From Cristatella mucedo (lineage: Eukaryota; Bryozoa; Phylactolaemata; Cristatellidae): a DNA stretch of 64,000 nucleotides. The stretch lies in contig WPIO01000005.1 of assembly GCA_009760855.2 (NCBI GenBank), positions 12,440,001 through 12,504,000 of the forward strand. The letters run 5' to 3'. The notes below the pieces were generated by a model. It worked only from the letters and a program-made list of their open reading frames with translations, did no database searches and was not told where the DNA came from. Made by a program: the position numbers and the translations under genes. This document shows, piece after piece, positions 1-13,166 of this stretch (the stretch's first letter is position 1; each line of letters starts with the position of its first letter).

Positions 1-1300
1 TTGATAGCATGATTACTCCCTATCGGGAGGAGAGGGTGAAAAAATTCTTCAATCTCAATCCCCTACTGGCTTTCGGTTCCTATATTTCCAAAAATACTGC
101 CAGGCTTGCACAAAAGCACGTGAGACTAGCTTCATGCAAATTCAGAAACCAAAGTGTTAACTACATCATATGTGCCTCTGAGGCAACTGCTTCGTAGGCT
201 TAAAGAGAGAAAACCTTTAAAAAACATCAGCTGCCTTGTATGAAGCACGGTCTTACAACCAAATAGTTCCCTCATCATAAGACACCACAATGTGCACTGA
301 TGTAATTGCACCAGGAAAGAACCAACAATTTAAACCCGAGTTAGAATGTCACTTATTCTTTTAGCTCCATCTGGCTCTGCCACACAGCACATGCACTTCC
401 CATTTTAATGCAACGGTGTGAGCCTACATCTGCCAACGGCGAGTGAATACATTTCCAACAAGAGTTTATTTCCGGTGTCTTTTGGCACATAAATAACGAT
501 CATTGCCATATCGATGGTTATGCAGGGTCCGAAAACGAGCTTCCAAAATTTCTTGGGCACGCAGAAATAAACTATAAAGCATCAAGGAATCCAAACTGGA
601 GCTTTGTACAGCCAATGTCTGATCGATTTGCAATCAATCATGATGGATTGAGGTATTAGCCCAATCCCATGCTGCCAATTGCCGTGAATTGCCCGAAATT
701 AAATGTCTGCTATAGGTTAAAATGATGTGGGTGCACTTTAAATATAGGGAAATGTTATAGGCAATAAAATTCAAACTTCGTGGATTTGTGGCAGATTGTA
801 GTGGAGTGTGTCACAGGCCCGCACCACTGCTTTTAATTGCAGCGTGTTGCATAAAAACACTCAAGGCAATTGCGGAAAAATTGCAAAAGTATACAAAACA
901 AAGACTTGAAGAAACATGCACTCAAAATTAGGCCATCTAGTGAACAATTTCTGGTCGTTTTACTGCAATGGGTTGCAATTTTGGCCCGGGCTGCTGCACT
1001 CGATTGGAGAGGATTGCGTGAGAATGTTTGCACGTAATGGCACGAAATTGTAAGGATACACTTGAAATATAGAGTTGTGTTATACGCAATCCGAGCTGCA
1101 ATGGTGCGAAATGTTGTGGGTACCCTTTAAATATAGCGAAGTGTTATATGCGATACAAGTAAAAGCTTCATGCAACCAGATTCTGATTATTTTCATGTGG
1201 ATTTACGAGGACTGCAGTACAGGCCTGCATTTTTAATTCCCATTTGCATGAGTGCATGGCATGAGATTAGGTGGGCACATTATAACGATCGTGTACTACA
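1..1300. other. No exon recognised (expected TEP1-like intron or downstream)
   Basis: AT-leaning sequence with the three related segments near 720-1170. I looked for a DUF4062 start on the minus strand and saw none. Confidence 0.5.
720..1172. repeat. Three related 45-65-bp segments
   Basis: Segments near 722-785, 1046-1090 and 1105-1170 share a core like CTTTAAATATAGxGAAxTGTTATA plus flanks ending GCTTC/ACTTC. Imperfect direct repeats of unknown origin. Confidence 0.5.
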
Positions 1301-1308
1301 TTATTCAC

Positions 1309-1455
1309 TCGAAATCTGGTTTGGTCCAGCGATTAAGGTGCTCGCCCCGACCAAGGTCTGGCTGAGGTCGTGGGCTCGAGAACTGAAGCATATGTGAAGT
1401 GCCTAAATAGAGACTAATTTCTCTTGGGGCGCTATACAAATGAATTGTATTTATT
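1309..1455 (+). mobile_element. SINE-A (tRNA-derived)
   Basis: A-box-like TGGTCCAGCGATTAAGG, B-box-like GGTCGTGGGCTCGAG, then GTGAAGTGCCTAAATAGAGA and TTGGGGCGCTATACAAATGA. The tail matches the LINE-A 3' end, implying LINE-A mobilisation. Confidence 0.75.
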
Positions 1456-1949
1456 TTATCATGTGACTTTCGGTCTATTTTTGATTAATTATAGTGGATT
1501 GTGGTGGATTTCGGTAGATTGTTGGATTCCGATACAAATGCCATTACTATTAGTAAGATTCCAACAGAAACATCCAGTAATCCTGTAGAATACTGACCCA
1601 CGACAAGGTTCAACATTTAACATTCAAGGTTTAAGGTTAGCCTTCATGAAGAATCTATGAATAGCTACATGCTAGAGCAGTTAGGTGAACTCTTGTGAGT
1701 TTAGAGATTGAAGTTTAGAAGAAAACTGTAAGCAGTGCTATTCCCTATGCCAAACTATCTTCATTGCTAGTATATTTTCAAGCTCAACGGAGCAAGTTGT
1801 ACAAGTCAAAAATAGCAAAACTAAAGCCTACGATTGCCCAACTGCTTCTATAGCATATGCAATGCAGTAAGTAATAAAAGCTGTACAACTCCACACCACC
1901 ATGGCTGCATACACGGATTCCAAGCATGCAGATGCGAGCATGTATCAAT

Positions 1950-3060
1950 ATAATTAATAATATTACATTTGTTTAGCACCCTCAGAGAAGTTATTCTATT
2001 TCTAGGCTCTTTACATGTTGTAAAAGAAGCCTAACAATATAGTTACTGGTAACATGCACAGTGTCCACGTGCATAATATGGTCAGTGGTAACAAGCAGTG
2101 TCAGCACACAAAGAAGCAAATGCTGCAAAGAACAGGAGTGTTTGTATCTTCTTTTTAAATGCCGCCAAGTGAGGGGATGCATCAGTCGAGAGCGAGTTCC
2201 AGGCTTTGGCAGCATACAAACTAAAGGCACGGCTTGCAAAAGATTTGAGGTTGGTTCGAGGCATAGCTATAGGATTTGAGCCAGAAGAGTGGATGGTACG
2301 ATGCCTAGCCTGGTTAGGAAGTAATTCTGATAGGTAGGCTGGAGTCAGAGAATGAAGAGACTAACAGCAAGTAATAGGATCTTAGAGTAATAACGCTTCT
2401 TGATCAGGAGCCATTGCAGGTCGGCAAGAAAGGGTGTAATGTGGCAACTGCATAGCTCACGACAGAGAAGCCTAGCTGAAGAATTTTGAACCAACTTTAT
2501 TATTATTATTATTATTAACTGTAAGTGCCTGATTGCATAGGCCGGTAGACCTGCAACCAGTGAGTTACAAAAGTCGAGACAGGATGTCATAAATGCATGG
2601 ATGAATTTAAATATGGTATCCCTGTCTAAGCAGGCCAGAATTGGCTGTTGGTTTTATTGTAAATCGATTGAGGAAAGTTTGATGCCTTCCATGTGCAGAT
2701 GCCAGCCTGGCAGCAACACTTGCAGCAAGGGAGTTGAGAGAGTTTGACATGCTTGAAGGCACGGAGGAATCAAAGCATAGGTATAGCTGTGTGTCATGGG
2801 CATAGAAGTAAAAGTCTAGATTATGTTTGGCGATTACATCGGCAAGAGGTACAGTATGAATTGTGAAAAGAAGCATACCAAGCATACAGCTCTGGGTTAC
2901 CCTGTACTTTAGTGGTTCCTCAGATGATCCCTTTGCAGCAAATGTACAGCGCCTAGAAAGAGATTGAGTTCTCTGAGGGCACTTTATCAGTGCGTTATTA
3001 TTGTTGCCCATTGACATCAATACTCTGAAGTCTTCCACTGACATAGGACCTGAATTTTAG
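1950..3060 (-). mobile_element. LINE family A fragment
   Basis: Minus-strand RT palm (FYFYAHDTQLYLCFD, catalytic box mutated) and C-terminal part (LVQNSSARLLCREL, AKAWNSL) with the 3' end near 1950. A TTA microsatellite (about 2498-2518) and an antisense tail insertion (2931-3008) interrupt it. Confidence 0.8.
2931..3008 (+). mobile_element. LINE-A 3' tail inserted antisense
   Basis: Starts CTTTGCAGCAAATGTACAGC and ends in a TTATTATTG tail. The flanks 'CTCAGATGATC' and 'GACATCAATACTC' are nearly adjacent in the sister copy at about 4507-4540, which shows the insertion. Confidence 0.7.
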
Positions 3061-3289
3061 CAGATCACTAACTTAGTTATAAGCATTCTGAATTCAGGCT
3101 CAGCTCCGAAAACCGTTGGGGTATACAACTTGAATCCTTTCTTTCATGTAATTCACCTGCTGAAAGTTAACTGCCTGGAAGGTGCATTACATAGACGGCC
3201 TATGTAGCTTCAGTAATACTATATTTGCACAGCACGCCAGGTAAGCCTTCAACCAACCGAAATTCCGTCGTATCGCATATGCAGTGATA

Positions 3290-6200
3290 TGGGATGATAA
3301 TAATGATAATAATTACAAGCACTTGTTAGTGCCCTCAGAGAACCGAATCTCATTCTAGGCACTTTACATTTGCTGCAAAGGAAGCATGATCAAATGATTA
3401 TCGGTAGCAAGCTCAATGACAACAAGCCTAACATGGTTAGAGGTAACAAGCACAGGCTCAGCATGCAAGTGTGGTTAGTGGCAGCTGCACAGTGTCAGCA
3501 AGCACAAGCACACAAATAATAAATCACATGGAGCTACTAAATGCTGTGATAAATAAATGCGTTTTAATCTTCATTTTACATGTGGCCAAGTCAGGGGATG
3601 TCATGACGCCAATCGGAAGTGAGTTCCAGACTTTGGGAGCATACGAACTAAAGACAGGGTCTGCAAAGGATTTGAGGTATAAACAAGGTATAGCTAAACG
3701 ATTAGAGTCAGAGCAGTGGGTGGTATGATGCTTAACCTGGTGGGGGAGTTGATTTGATAAGTAAGCTGGAGCCCAAGAATGAAGGGACCTAAACGTGAAT
3801 GACAGAACCTTGAAGTCGATGCGCTGCTTGACTGGGAGCCAGTGCATGTCGGCGAGAAGTGGTGTGATGTGGCAACTGCAGCGCTAACGACAGACAAGCC
3901 TAGCTGTGGAGTTTTGCACCAGCTGTAAGCGCCTGATTGCACATGCCGATAGGCCAGCAAGCAGTGAGTTAGAGAAGTCAAGACGGAATGTCACAAATGT
4001 ATGGATTAACTTGGATGTGGTATCCTTATCTAAACAAGCCCGAATTTTAGCAATGTTGTGTAGCTGAAAGTAGGCAGACTTGACTGTGGAGCTGATGTGG
4101 TCGTCTAACGAAATGTCACTTTGGAACACTTTTGACACCTATATTTCGTGTGGATTCAACAGGAGATATGTTGGCAGAGCCGATTTTGAGTGTCAGCCTT
4201 TCCAATTTTTAATCACTCTTGGTTTGCCATAACTAGTAAGTTGGTTTTTACCATCATTCAATTTAAAAAAATTTGCTGCCATCCATGTATAGATGTCATT
4301 AATACATGCAGCAAGGGAGTTGAGAGAATTCGACGCACTGGAGGGCTGGGAGAGATCAAAGCAAAAGTTCAACTGAGTGTCATCCGCATAGAAGTGAAAG
4401 CCTAGGTTGTACATGGCAATGGCATCTGCAAGAGGGAGAGTAGAGACCATGAAAAGAACCGGAAAAAGTACAGAGCCTTGAGGTATCAAATACTTCTGTG
4501 GTTCCTCGGATGATCATTTTCCGTTAACATCAATACTCTAGAGTCTCCTACTGATATAGGGCTTAAACCATTGCAGTGCAGTACCAGTGATGCCCAGGCG
4601 AGATGAGAGGCGCTCGAGAAGGACTTGGTGGTCGATGGTATCAACAGCTTCAGAAAGATCAAGCATCACTAGCAAAGAGAGTACCTGAGTCTGCATTCCT
4701 AAGAAGGTCGTTATACACCCGAAGAAATACTCGATGGAGTGATTAGCTCTAAAACCAGACTAGAACATACTAGCTAGGTGTGAAGTTTCAAATGTATGAG
4801 TTCAGCTGGTCTGCCACAACTCGTTACAATGTCTTTAATAGGAATGGTAGAAGGGAGACTGGGCAGAAGTTGCTCAAGTTCTCATGGGCTAGTGTTGCTT
4901 CCTCGAGTAATGGCCTGACCGAAGCCTTTTTGAAAGGTGCTGGGACATGACCTGAGGCTAATGACATATTTGTGATGTTAATTATACACGACAGCAGCAG
5001 ATCAATGCATCGTAGAAGCAGGACAGTGGGAATAGGGTCTACAGGATTGGCTGTCTTCTTCGATTGGGATATGAACTTCAGGATGAGATCACTCGTGGCC
5101 TCCTTGAATGTAGACATTGAGGTGCTACACGGAATTCAAGGACAGGATTGCAGAGGGAATTCTACCACCCTAGGGATGGACTCCTGATCCTGTCTATCTT
5201 GTTGACAAGGAAGCTAGAGAAGCGATCGGCTAGATCACCACAAGAATCTTTGGATAAGGAGCTAGCCTGGGGGCAGTGAAGGAAATGGTTGATCGTACAC
5301 ATCAGCATCCTTGGATTGTGCACCTGTGTTTCAGCAATTTTTTAATAGAAGCTAGACTTGGCCTTTGCTAGGATTGATTGGTATGATCTACAGTAGTTCT
5401 CGTATGCCTGACGATGGACAGGAAGTCCTTATCTTTTATATGCTTTTTCAAGCTTGGGCTTAGTAGACCTAGCTAGTTTAATGTCTGCAGTAAACCATAG
5501 ACCGTCAGGGAGAGGATGCAGTGTGCTTAGTCAGAGCTGGAAATTTGTAAAGCAGGTCTGCTAGTGTCGTGTTGTGGCATTCTGCTAATGATGATAGGTC
5601 GAAAGGTAAATTGAGCAGCAGGGTTGAGGAATACATTCTTGCACGGACAGCATCAATGTCAAGAGTCTTGAGGTTTCGAAATTCGCATGTGACTTTGGAT
5701 GCAGAGAAGGGCATACCATAGACTGAATGAGATCTGCATCTCTACAAATTAAAGCGAGAAAGCCCGTTAGTCCGTCGGTCATATGGCAAGATGGTGACCA
5801 GTATTTTCGGGAGTGACGTGTAATAGATGTGTAATTCTACTATGACTCAGCAAAACAAGTCCACGGGCATTGAGCTCTAGTGTGGTCAGAGAGGCAGAAA
5901 TTTGTATAATAGATGTGATAGCATGCAGGGGTAGGAGAAAATGTGGTCGAGTGTATGACCCTGGATGTGAGTAGGGCAATTGCATTTCACTTTGCAGCAA
6001 ATGTAAAGCGCCTAGAAAGAGATTAAGTTCTCTGAGGGCGCGTTATCAAGTGCATTATTATTATATTATTATTATAGGGCCGTGCAATAAGCCACAAGAG
6101 AAAATAAGTCACTCAGTGCAAGAAATTCAGTGCTGAAGGCACAGGATAAGTTATCAAAATGAATTATAAAATCACCTATAATAAGGAAAGATCGAATTCT

Positions 6201-6950
6201 TCGATCGAAAAATCGAACACAGAATCAAAATAATATCGAAGAAATCTGAGATGAAGGAAGACTTGGTACCTGTGGGGGGGCGATAAAATACTGCCACCAT
6301 TGGCAGCTTATTGTCGGATGAACTCAAAACAATAGATTCGAGAGACTGCTTCGAGGGGACTGCAAACGGATTGAATTTGAAGGATGAACGTATGATGAGA
6401 GAGACTCAGCCACCGGTTTTGATCGATCTAGGTGTGTGAAAGAAGAAGAAGCCTTTTGGGGTTGCAACGTTAATAGTCGGGCAGTTAACCGATTTCAGCC
6501 AGGTCAAGGGGAATAAGTCTAATTCATTCTCAGTAATCATATCACATATTATTAGATGTTTATTGCATATTGTGCTAGAATTAAAAAAAAACAAGTTTTA
6601 ACATGTGCCGCAGGAGTGAACAGGCCTGATGAACACTAAGTTAGAGAGATTCACAGCAGCGCATGAGGGAGATCACTCAGGGGGTTCGTGGCAATGCTAA
6701 GGATCCTAAATGAGTGGGCCTTCAGGCTTCCTCGATCGTTTCGTGGCGCTTTTCTTCTGTCAATGCATAATTTCCGGACATTGGCAACAGCAACCACATC
6801 TAGGTATGCATATGAATGACGATAACGAAACGATAATAGGTAAACACGATCGTAAGTAATAGACAGGTTACTAGCAGCCAAAGAAACAAACGCCCCATCC
6901 ACCGGTGTGACTGACACAGCCCCAAGCGGTGAGCGTTCAGATGCCTATAG
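3290..6950 (-). mobile_element. CR1/L2-like LINE (family A), long degenerate copy
   Basis: Minus-strand non-LTR element of about 3.6 kb in the TEP1-like gene past exon 15. Order from its 5' side: possible N-terminal region (6917-6651), APE endonuclease remnants (NVATPKGFFFFHTPR near 6450; HIQGHTLDHIFSP near 5930), RT fingers (DPIPTVLLLRCIDLLL near 5050), the catalytic box FHFYADDTQL (about 4379-4402), a thumb/C-terminal part with LDFSNSLLAGL, VQNSTARL, LHWLPVKQRIDFKV and KVWNSLP, and an ATT-rich 3' tail at 3293-3315. Many frameshifts and stops make it inactive. Clade by motif recall; a library comparison would settle it. Confidence 0.85.
5978..6077 (+). mobile_element. LINE-A 3' tail inserted antisense into the LINE at 3290-6950
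   Basis: A 100-bp copy of the family A 3' end (GCAGCAAATGTAAAGCGCC through the ATT repeat), plus strand, splitting the endonuclease of the minus-strand LINE between its DNLSCAFSTEFL part and its THIQGHTLD part. Confidence 0.75.
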
Positions 6951-7021
6951 GCACGTAACTTCTTACGTGCTACGGTCAAACAACATATGTACTGGTAATA
7001 AGCATGCCAAAAGATGTTTAC

Positions 7022-7198
7022 CTGGGCTTCAAACTATGTAATACCATCGGTCTGTTTGGCGTTACTGACACATTGCCCGAAATGTCTTTACCGTCCATTT
7101 TTTGCTTTCTTGCATCTTTGGCTGCCAATTTGTGTCGCTTGTCAATGGCTTCAATGTGCTCTATCTGACCTTGACCATCAGCTCTCTTGGCAATAAAC
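7022..7198 (-). CDS. TEP1: TEP1-like exon 15 (last seen)
   Basis: 177 nt (1052-1110). FIAKRADGQGQIEHIEAIDK matches 'FIAEHGASHLLEHV..MDK' of TEP1, then a basic linker and VLHSLKPR at a GTAAAC donor. The next family domain (DUF4062) was not found down to base 1. Confidence 0.85.
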
Positions 7199-10100
7199 CT
7201 TCCAACATAAAAAGCTCGATTAGGAAAACAGGAAACATACTGACTACGTAGGCTAGAAAATTCAAACCAATGCTCTTAACCGTGTGCCAGCCAGCAGCTG
7301 TTCTGCACGCCTAGACAGTTTATCCTAAACCATAGTCTTGAGCTGTGCAGAGCATGACACTAGCACTAGGAAGACATTAGATGCAGAGACTTGAACTAAG
7401 AAGAAGTCAACTTTACCTTAAAAGTTGGTCACTGTAGCCAGAGAGATATACATCATTTGGATGAGCTACGTTCTTTGATGAATCGAGTCTAAACGAAGAA
7501 ATGGCATTCGCAAAGTCAGATAGTGCTACCTACCAGTAATTATATGGGGGTGAAAGGTCGTGCGTGGGGCAGACCATAAACGGTTTCTGTCAAAATTCTT
7601 ATCTATAATTTAATTTCAGAATCTATTGCATCCAACAAACAAAATGTAAGAGCAACAATTAATTACTAACCCTTGAGACCTGCTGCTGAGATTTATACTG
7701 ATGTGTAACAGATCCGGATTAACAAGGTGGCGATATTTACTGAGGAAATCAGCCAAAACGTCGTGGTCACCGACATCTTCACCATCCCAAAGTACGATTA
7801 AATTGTCAAGCTATAAATAAACCAACAGTTCATAATGGATTATTTACAGCATCGTGAAACCTTAAGTGCACGGCAGAAAATTGCATGTATGCATATGAAT
7901 GGGCCGACAGCAACATGCTAAAAGTATAGAAAATTAAGCATACCGCATTGCAAGCAGCTCAAACCTCCTTAAACTTTATGCCAATAAAACTATACTTCTC
8001 ATAAGAATCATAATGCAGGGCTGCAATTAGTGACTTGGAGCTCTAAATAACAGGTGCCATAGTGGAGGCTTTGTCTAGTGCTGGTAATCTCGGCGTTCTC
8101 TTGAAGAGCTGCCTGGCAGCACAAAATTTAACTCAAAAGACTGTCAGTCATCATGTTCAAATTCTGTCCAGGATTACGTACCACAATACCCGGCAAAAGA
8201 TCTTACTAGCTCCTGGTTATCTCTAAGCAAAACTATTGTAACTCAGTATTGGCAAAACTGTCTAAAGGGCAGCCTTTAAATCCATATCATTCTTGTCACC
8301 TTTGCTTAAAGAGGTGAGGTGACTCCCGGTTGATCAGCAGATACAAATAAAACTTCTTGCTCTAGCGTACAAGGCTCACTGCAACTTAGCTGCTTCATTA
8401 AAAGCTGAACTGTTCCAGCAGTTTCAGCCACCTTGTGCCCTCAGGTCCTTCAGCACTACTGCACCTCTGACTAACCACACTGTGTGCCCTCACCCACAAG
8501 GCCTATGGTTTCCCTGCAGACATTAAACTAGCTGGTCTACTAAGCACAAGCTTGAAAAAGCATACAAAAGATCAGGACTGACCGTTCAACGACAAGCATA
8601 CGAGGACTACTGTAGATCGTACCAATTGATCCTAGCAAAGGCCAAGTCTAGCTTCTAGAAACATTGTTCAATCACAGATGCATAATCCAAAAATGCTGAT
8701 ATCTACGATCAACAATCTCCTTAATCGCTCACAGGGTAGCTCCTTACCCAGTGATCCTTGTGATGATCTAGCTGACTTCTCTAGCTTTTTTATCAACAAT
8801 ATTGATAGACAAGATTTGGGAGTCCATCCTTAGGGTAGCAGCATCCCCATGGAGTCCTGCCCTCAAAAGCAACCCCACAGGACTCCTTTCCCTCAATTCC
8901 GTGCAGCACCTAAATGTCTGCTTCAAGGAGGCCACGAGTGACCTCGTCCTGAAATTCATCTCAGTCCAATTAGTCCTCTAGACCCTATTCCCAATGTCCT
9001 ACTTCTATGATGCCTAGATCTGCTGCTGCTATGCATAACTAACATAATATGCCAATACCCCTCAGGTCCCGTCCCTGCATCTTTAAAAAAGACTGTACTT
9101 AGGCCATTAATTAGGAAAGCAACACTAGACCAAGAGAACTGCAGCAGCTACGGTCCAGCCTCCTTTCTACCGTTTCTTTAAAAGACACTGTAACGAGTTG
9201 TGACAGTCCAGCCGAACTCATATAGGGAAACTTCAAACCTAGCAGATAAGTTTCAGTCTGGCTTTAGAGCTTGTCACTCCACAGAGTCAGCATTGCTTCA
9301 GAGGTTTAACGAACTTCTCAGGAATGTATTTAGGTAACGTTTTTCTGGTCATTTTGCTTTATCTTTTGATCCTATTGATCACCAAGTCTTTCTCAAGTGC
9401 TCCTCGTCTTGCTTAGGCATCACTAGCAATGCACGGCAATTATTTAGGTCCTATCTCAGTGGGAGACTCCAGAGTATTGATGTGAACAGACAAACATCTG
9501 AAGACCCACTCACGTACGGGATTACACTATTCCTCTTGCCAATGTGATCGCCATGCAAAATATAGGCTTTCACTTCTATGCAGATGACACACAGTTGTAC
9601 CGTTGCTTTGATCCTTACCAGCCTTTCAACACGTCAAATTCTCTCAAATCATATGCTGCATGTATTGCTGACATCCATGTATGGATCGCAGCAAACTTTC
9701 TCCAACTGAACGACGATAAAACCAACTTACTAGTTTTGGGCAAACCAAGTGAGACTCGGGAATTGAAAAGCTTAATGCTCGCAATCGGCTCTGCCATCAT
9801 ATCTCCTGTTCCATCTGCATGAAATCTGTGTGTCGTGTTGCAAAGCAAACTTTCGATAGAGGACCACATGAGCGCCAGACTTAAGTCTGCCTATTTTTAG
9901 CTACAACTTTGCTAAAATTCAGGCTTGTTTAGACGGGATACTTCATCCAAATTAGTCCACGAATTTGTGACACCCTGTTTCGACTTCACTGACTGACTGC
10001 TTGCGCATCTGCTAACCTGTGCAATCAGACGCTTACAGCTGGTGCAAAACTCTGCATCTAGGGTTGTCTGTCGTGAGCATCGAAGTTGCCACATCGCACC

Positions 10101-13100
10101 ACTTCTCGCCGACCTGCACTCGCTCTCAATCAAACACTGTTTCAACTTCAAGATTATGCCACTCACTTTTACTTCGCTTCATTTTAGGTCCCTTCATTCT
10201 CTGGGTGGCAGGATTCGAACCCACGACCTCGGGAACAAGATCGTGAAAAACAACCACCTTACCTAGTGTGCCATCACGGCTCACCAAAAACGAAGGGCCT
10301 GTCCGGAATACAGCATATGTCAAATGTCTGGAAAGTGATTAAGTCCTCTGATGCTGCTACATGGATATATTATTACACATTAGAAACTCCTTTTAAATTC
10401 ATTTCATAATCCAGACAAGCCTAATGCCACCCACCCAGGATCGGACTGTAGAAAAATATTACATAAAGTTGAGGGCGACCTCACAAGCTTAGGGAATATC
10501 TGCACAATACTCTTACCGATTGAGCTAATGAGACTACAGTTTCTTCGGTACTCCCCACAGTGCTTTAAGCCTTGCCTGTACATTTGCACTTACAAACTCT
10601 AGCGGGATCTCAGAACACTGATTGAATGCATGTGCATGCTTTTACTTGCGATTGGGTGCCGGTAATAATCCAAAATTGTAACTATTACATCGAGCAGCAG
10701 TTGGCGACAGCAGCTTGAGTTATGCAGGTCGGTGCACATAAAAAAAATACTAGCTGATTAAACAGCCTCTTTTGTATAGCGACAGAAGAGGCTTTACGGC
10801 TATCACCACCACTTGCAGTGGCAATAAAGGATCGCCCACCGCAGGAATCGAACCCACGACCTCGGGACCGAGGTCGTGAAAGCAAACGCCTTACCTAGTG
10901 TGCCATCACATGGGGATAACACTACAAGTAGTCTGCTTCAGCAATGTTCGGCACCAAGTTGCTAAATGCACATATGGCCTTTATCGCCATCTGCAAGTGT
11001 CACCCGTGCGACTACACATTAAAAATTCTCTCAGGGGGAGCGATTTAGAAACCTGTAGATAACCGGCTCAATTTTTGTCTCATTGCATGAGAAGAATGCT
11101 GTTGGCCACCGAATGATATATGTGGCAAAAGTCTATACCTAGTCTTCACTGTTAACTCCGTACTTAGTATTCGATGCTTTAAGAGATAGATGGGGACACC
11201 AGTTCCCATATTAAACCCGACATGCTTCAAACAAAACTGACACATAGCTAATCCAAAACTGATCCACAATTCATAAGGTTGTCAGACTAACGTAAAAAAT
11301 AGCCAGAAACGCATTATCGTGCACATCCAGAAAGTAGAAAAACTAGCTGGCAACTCCATTACACGAACAGCTTAATTTGGTCACCGTTGCTGTCTTGAAG
11401 GTGTCGATGCTTACCTGGTCACGGTTAACGACATAGTTGGTCAATATAGATGATACCTCAGAATGTCCACTGACAGCACCTGATTCTCCATCGACATCTT
11501 CGTGAAATACCTAGGGCAAATATAATTCAGAAAACACTGCAGTGCAGTATTGATCAGCCCATTAGGTCGCCGACAGACTAGCATGGAAAGCTGAAATAAT
11601 AATGCTCCCTCGACAAGATTTTAAATCGATGAACAGTGAACAATGGCCTCGAAAACTCTTGGGTCAGCATAGTGATGCATCATGTGTCAAAATAAGTATA
11701 GAGATATGTATGCCTGTTTACAAGGAAAATCCCACACAACAAGTCACATACATGTTGTCGCCGCAGGATGTGCAATTCTGTACACACTATCTAGCCGGCA
11801 TTTTGCTTCGATTTCAAGCTCAACTCGATTTGAAGAACAGGCTTACCTCAGGTGCTATTTCCATGCAACTCGGTAATTACTAACTGAATATATGTGTTTG
11901 GGATGTGCTCTCAAGTTACGTGTTGAATTCTAGTGGCTTTCTAATCAAATTGTTTATTTGGATTCTACAATATCGCAAATTGTATTAAAGCAGCCCTTCA
12001 GCTTGTTGCCAACGGCTTCTGGCAGGAAGGAGCTCCAGGTCAAGATGCACAGTTTCAGCACCCAAAAGCACAAAACAGAAAATGCAAAAGGATCCAGTAA
12101 ATGGTGTGAATAAAAGTGTGTGTTTTAGCTCCTGCTTCAATGTCAGGTCAGTGGATGTCGTGATAAGAGTCAGGAGTAAGTTCCAGGCTTTGGGAAGTTA
12201 TGGCCTCCAAAAAATTTGAGGTTGGCTAGAGGCATAGCAAAACTAGTTCAGTCAGAAGAGTGGGTGGTGCGATGCCTAGCCTGATGAGGAATTAGCAAGG
12301 ATATGTAGGATAGACCAATAAAGAAATGGGACCTAAAAGTGTTTGACAAAACCTTGCACTCGATATACTGCTCGATGGGAAGCCGGTGCAGGTTGTTGAG
12401 AAGTTGCATAATATGGAAGTTTATGTGTTCATAAAAGACAAGCCGATATAATAATAAACAAGCTGATTTAACAGCTTCATTTGTATAGCAGCAGAAGAGC
12501 CTAAACGGCTATCACCACTGCACTTGCACTAAGCAATAAAGGATCGCCCACTGGAGGAGTCGAAACCATGAGCTGGGTCGTGAAGAACTAGCACCTTACA
12601 CCTGGATTAAGCTGCAGAGTTGTGTACGAACTTTAGGTGGTTTACTAAACCGGATGAAAGACCTGTGAGAAGTGAGTCATATATTTCAAGACCACATGCA
12701 TGGACCAACTTGGATGTGGTTTGCCTGGCTAAGCAGGCACGAACTTTTTATGTGCGGCAGTGTTATTTTGAAGTGCTACCATCTTAATGAGCTGGTCACC
12801 CAATACTGGCATCGGTCTTGCATGACCGACAAGATCCAGCCTAGCTACATGCCAACGAACCAATCCCTGTATATTTGCTGGTATTATAGTGAAGCACAGT
12901 GAATTCGCTAATCCCAAATTTGCATCTCATCTCGTGACTGCTATGGCCTTGTTGAGGCAGCAGTGTCAGCATCCTCAGGGTATGGTGCTTGCTTTTAACG
13001 ACCGAGGTCGTGGACTCGAGCCCTTCGGCACTTGTAAAGCCACTGGATAGATATTAAGTTCTCTATGTGCATTATGAAAAATTAAATACAGTATTTATAT

Positions 13101-13122
13101 ATATATCACTGCAGTGACTAGA

Positions 13123-13166
<44 letters not shown>

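Noticed and set aside
10745-10915. Possible functional tRNA gene
   Set aside because: A and B boxes are present, but the sequence does not fold into a convincing cloverleaf by eye. It is followed by a shared tail and repeats across the window, so it is a SINE.
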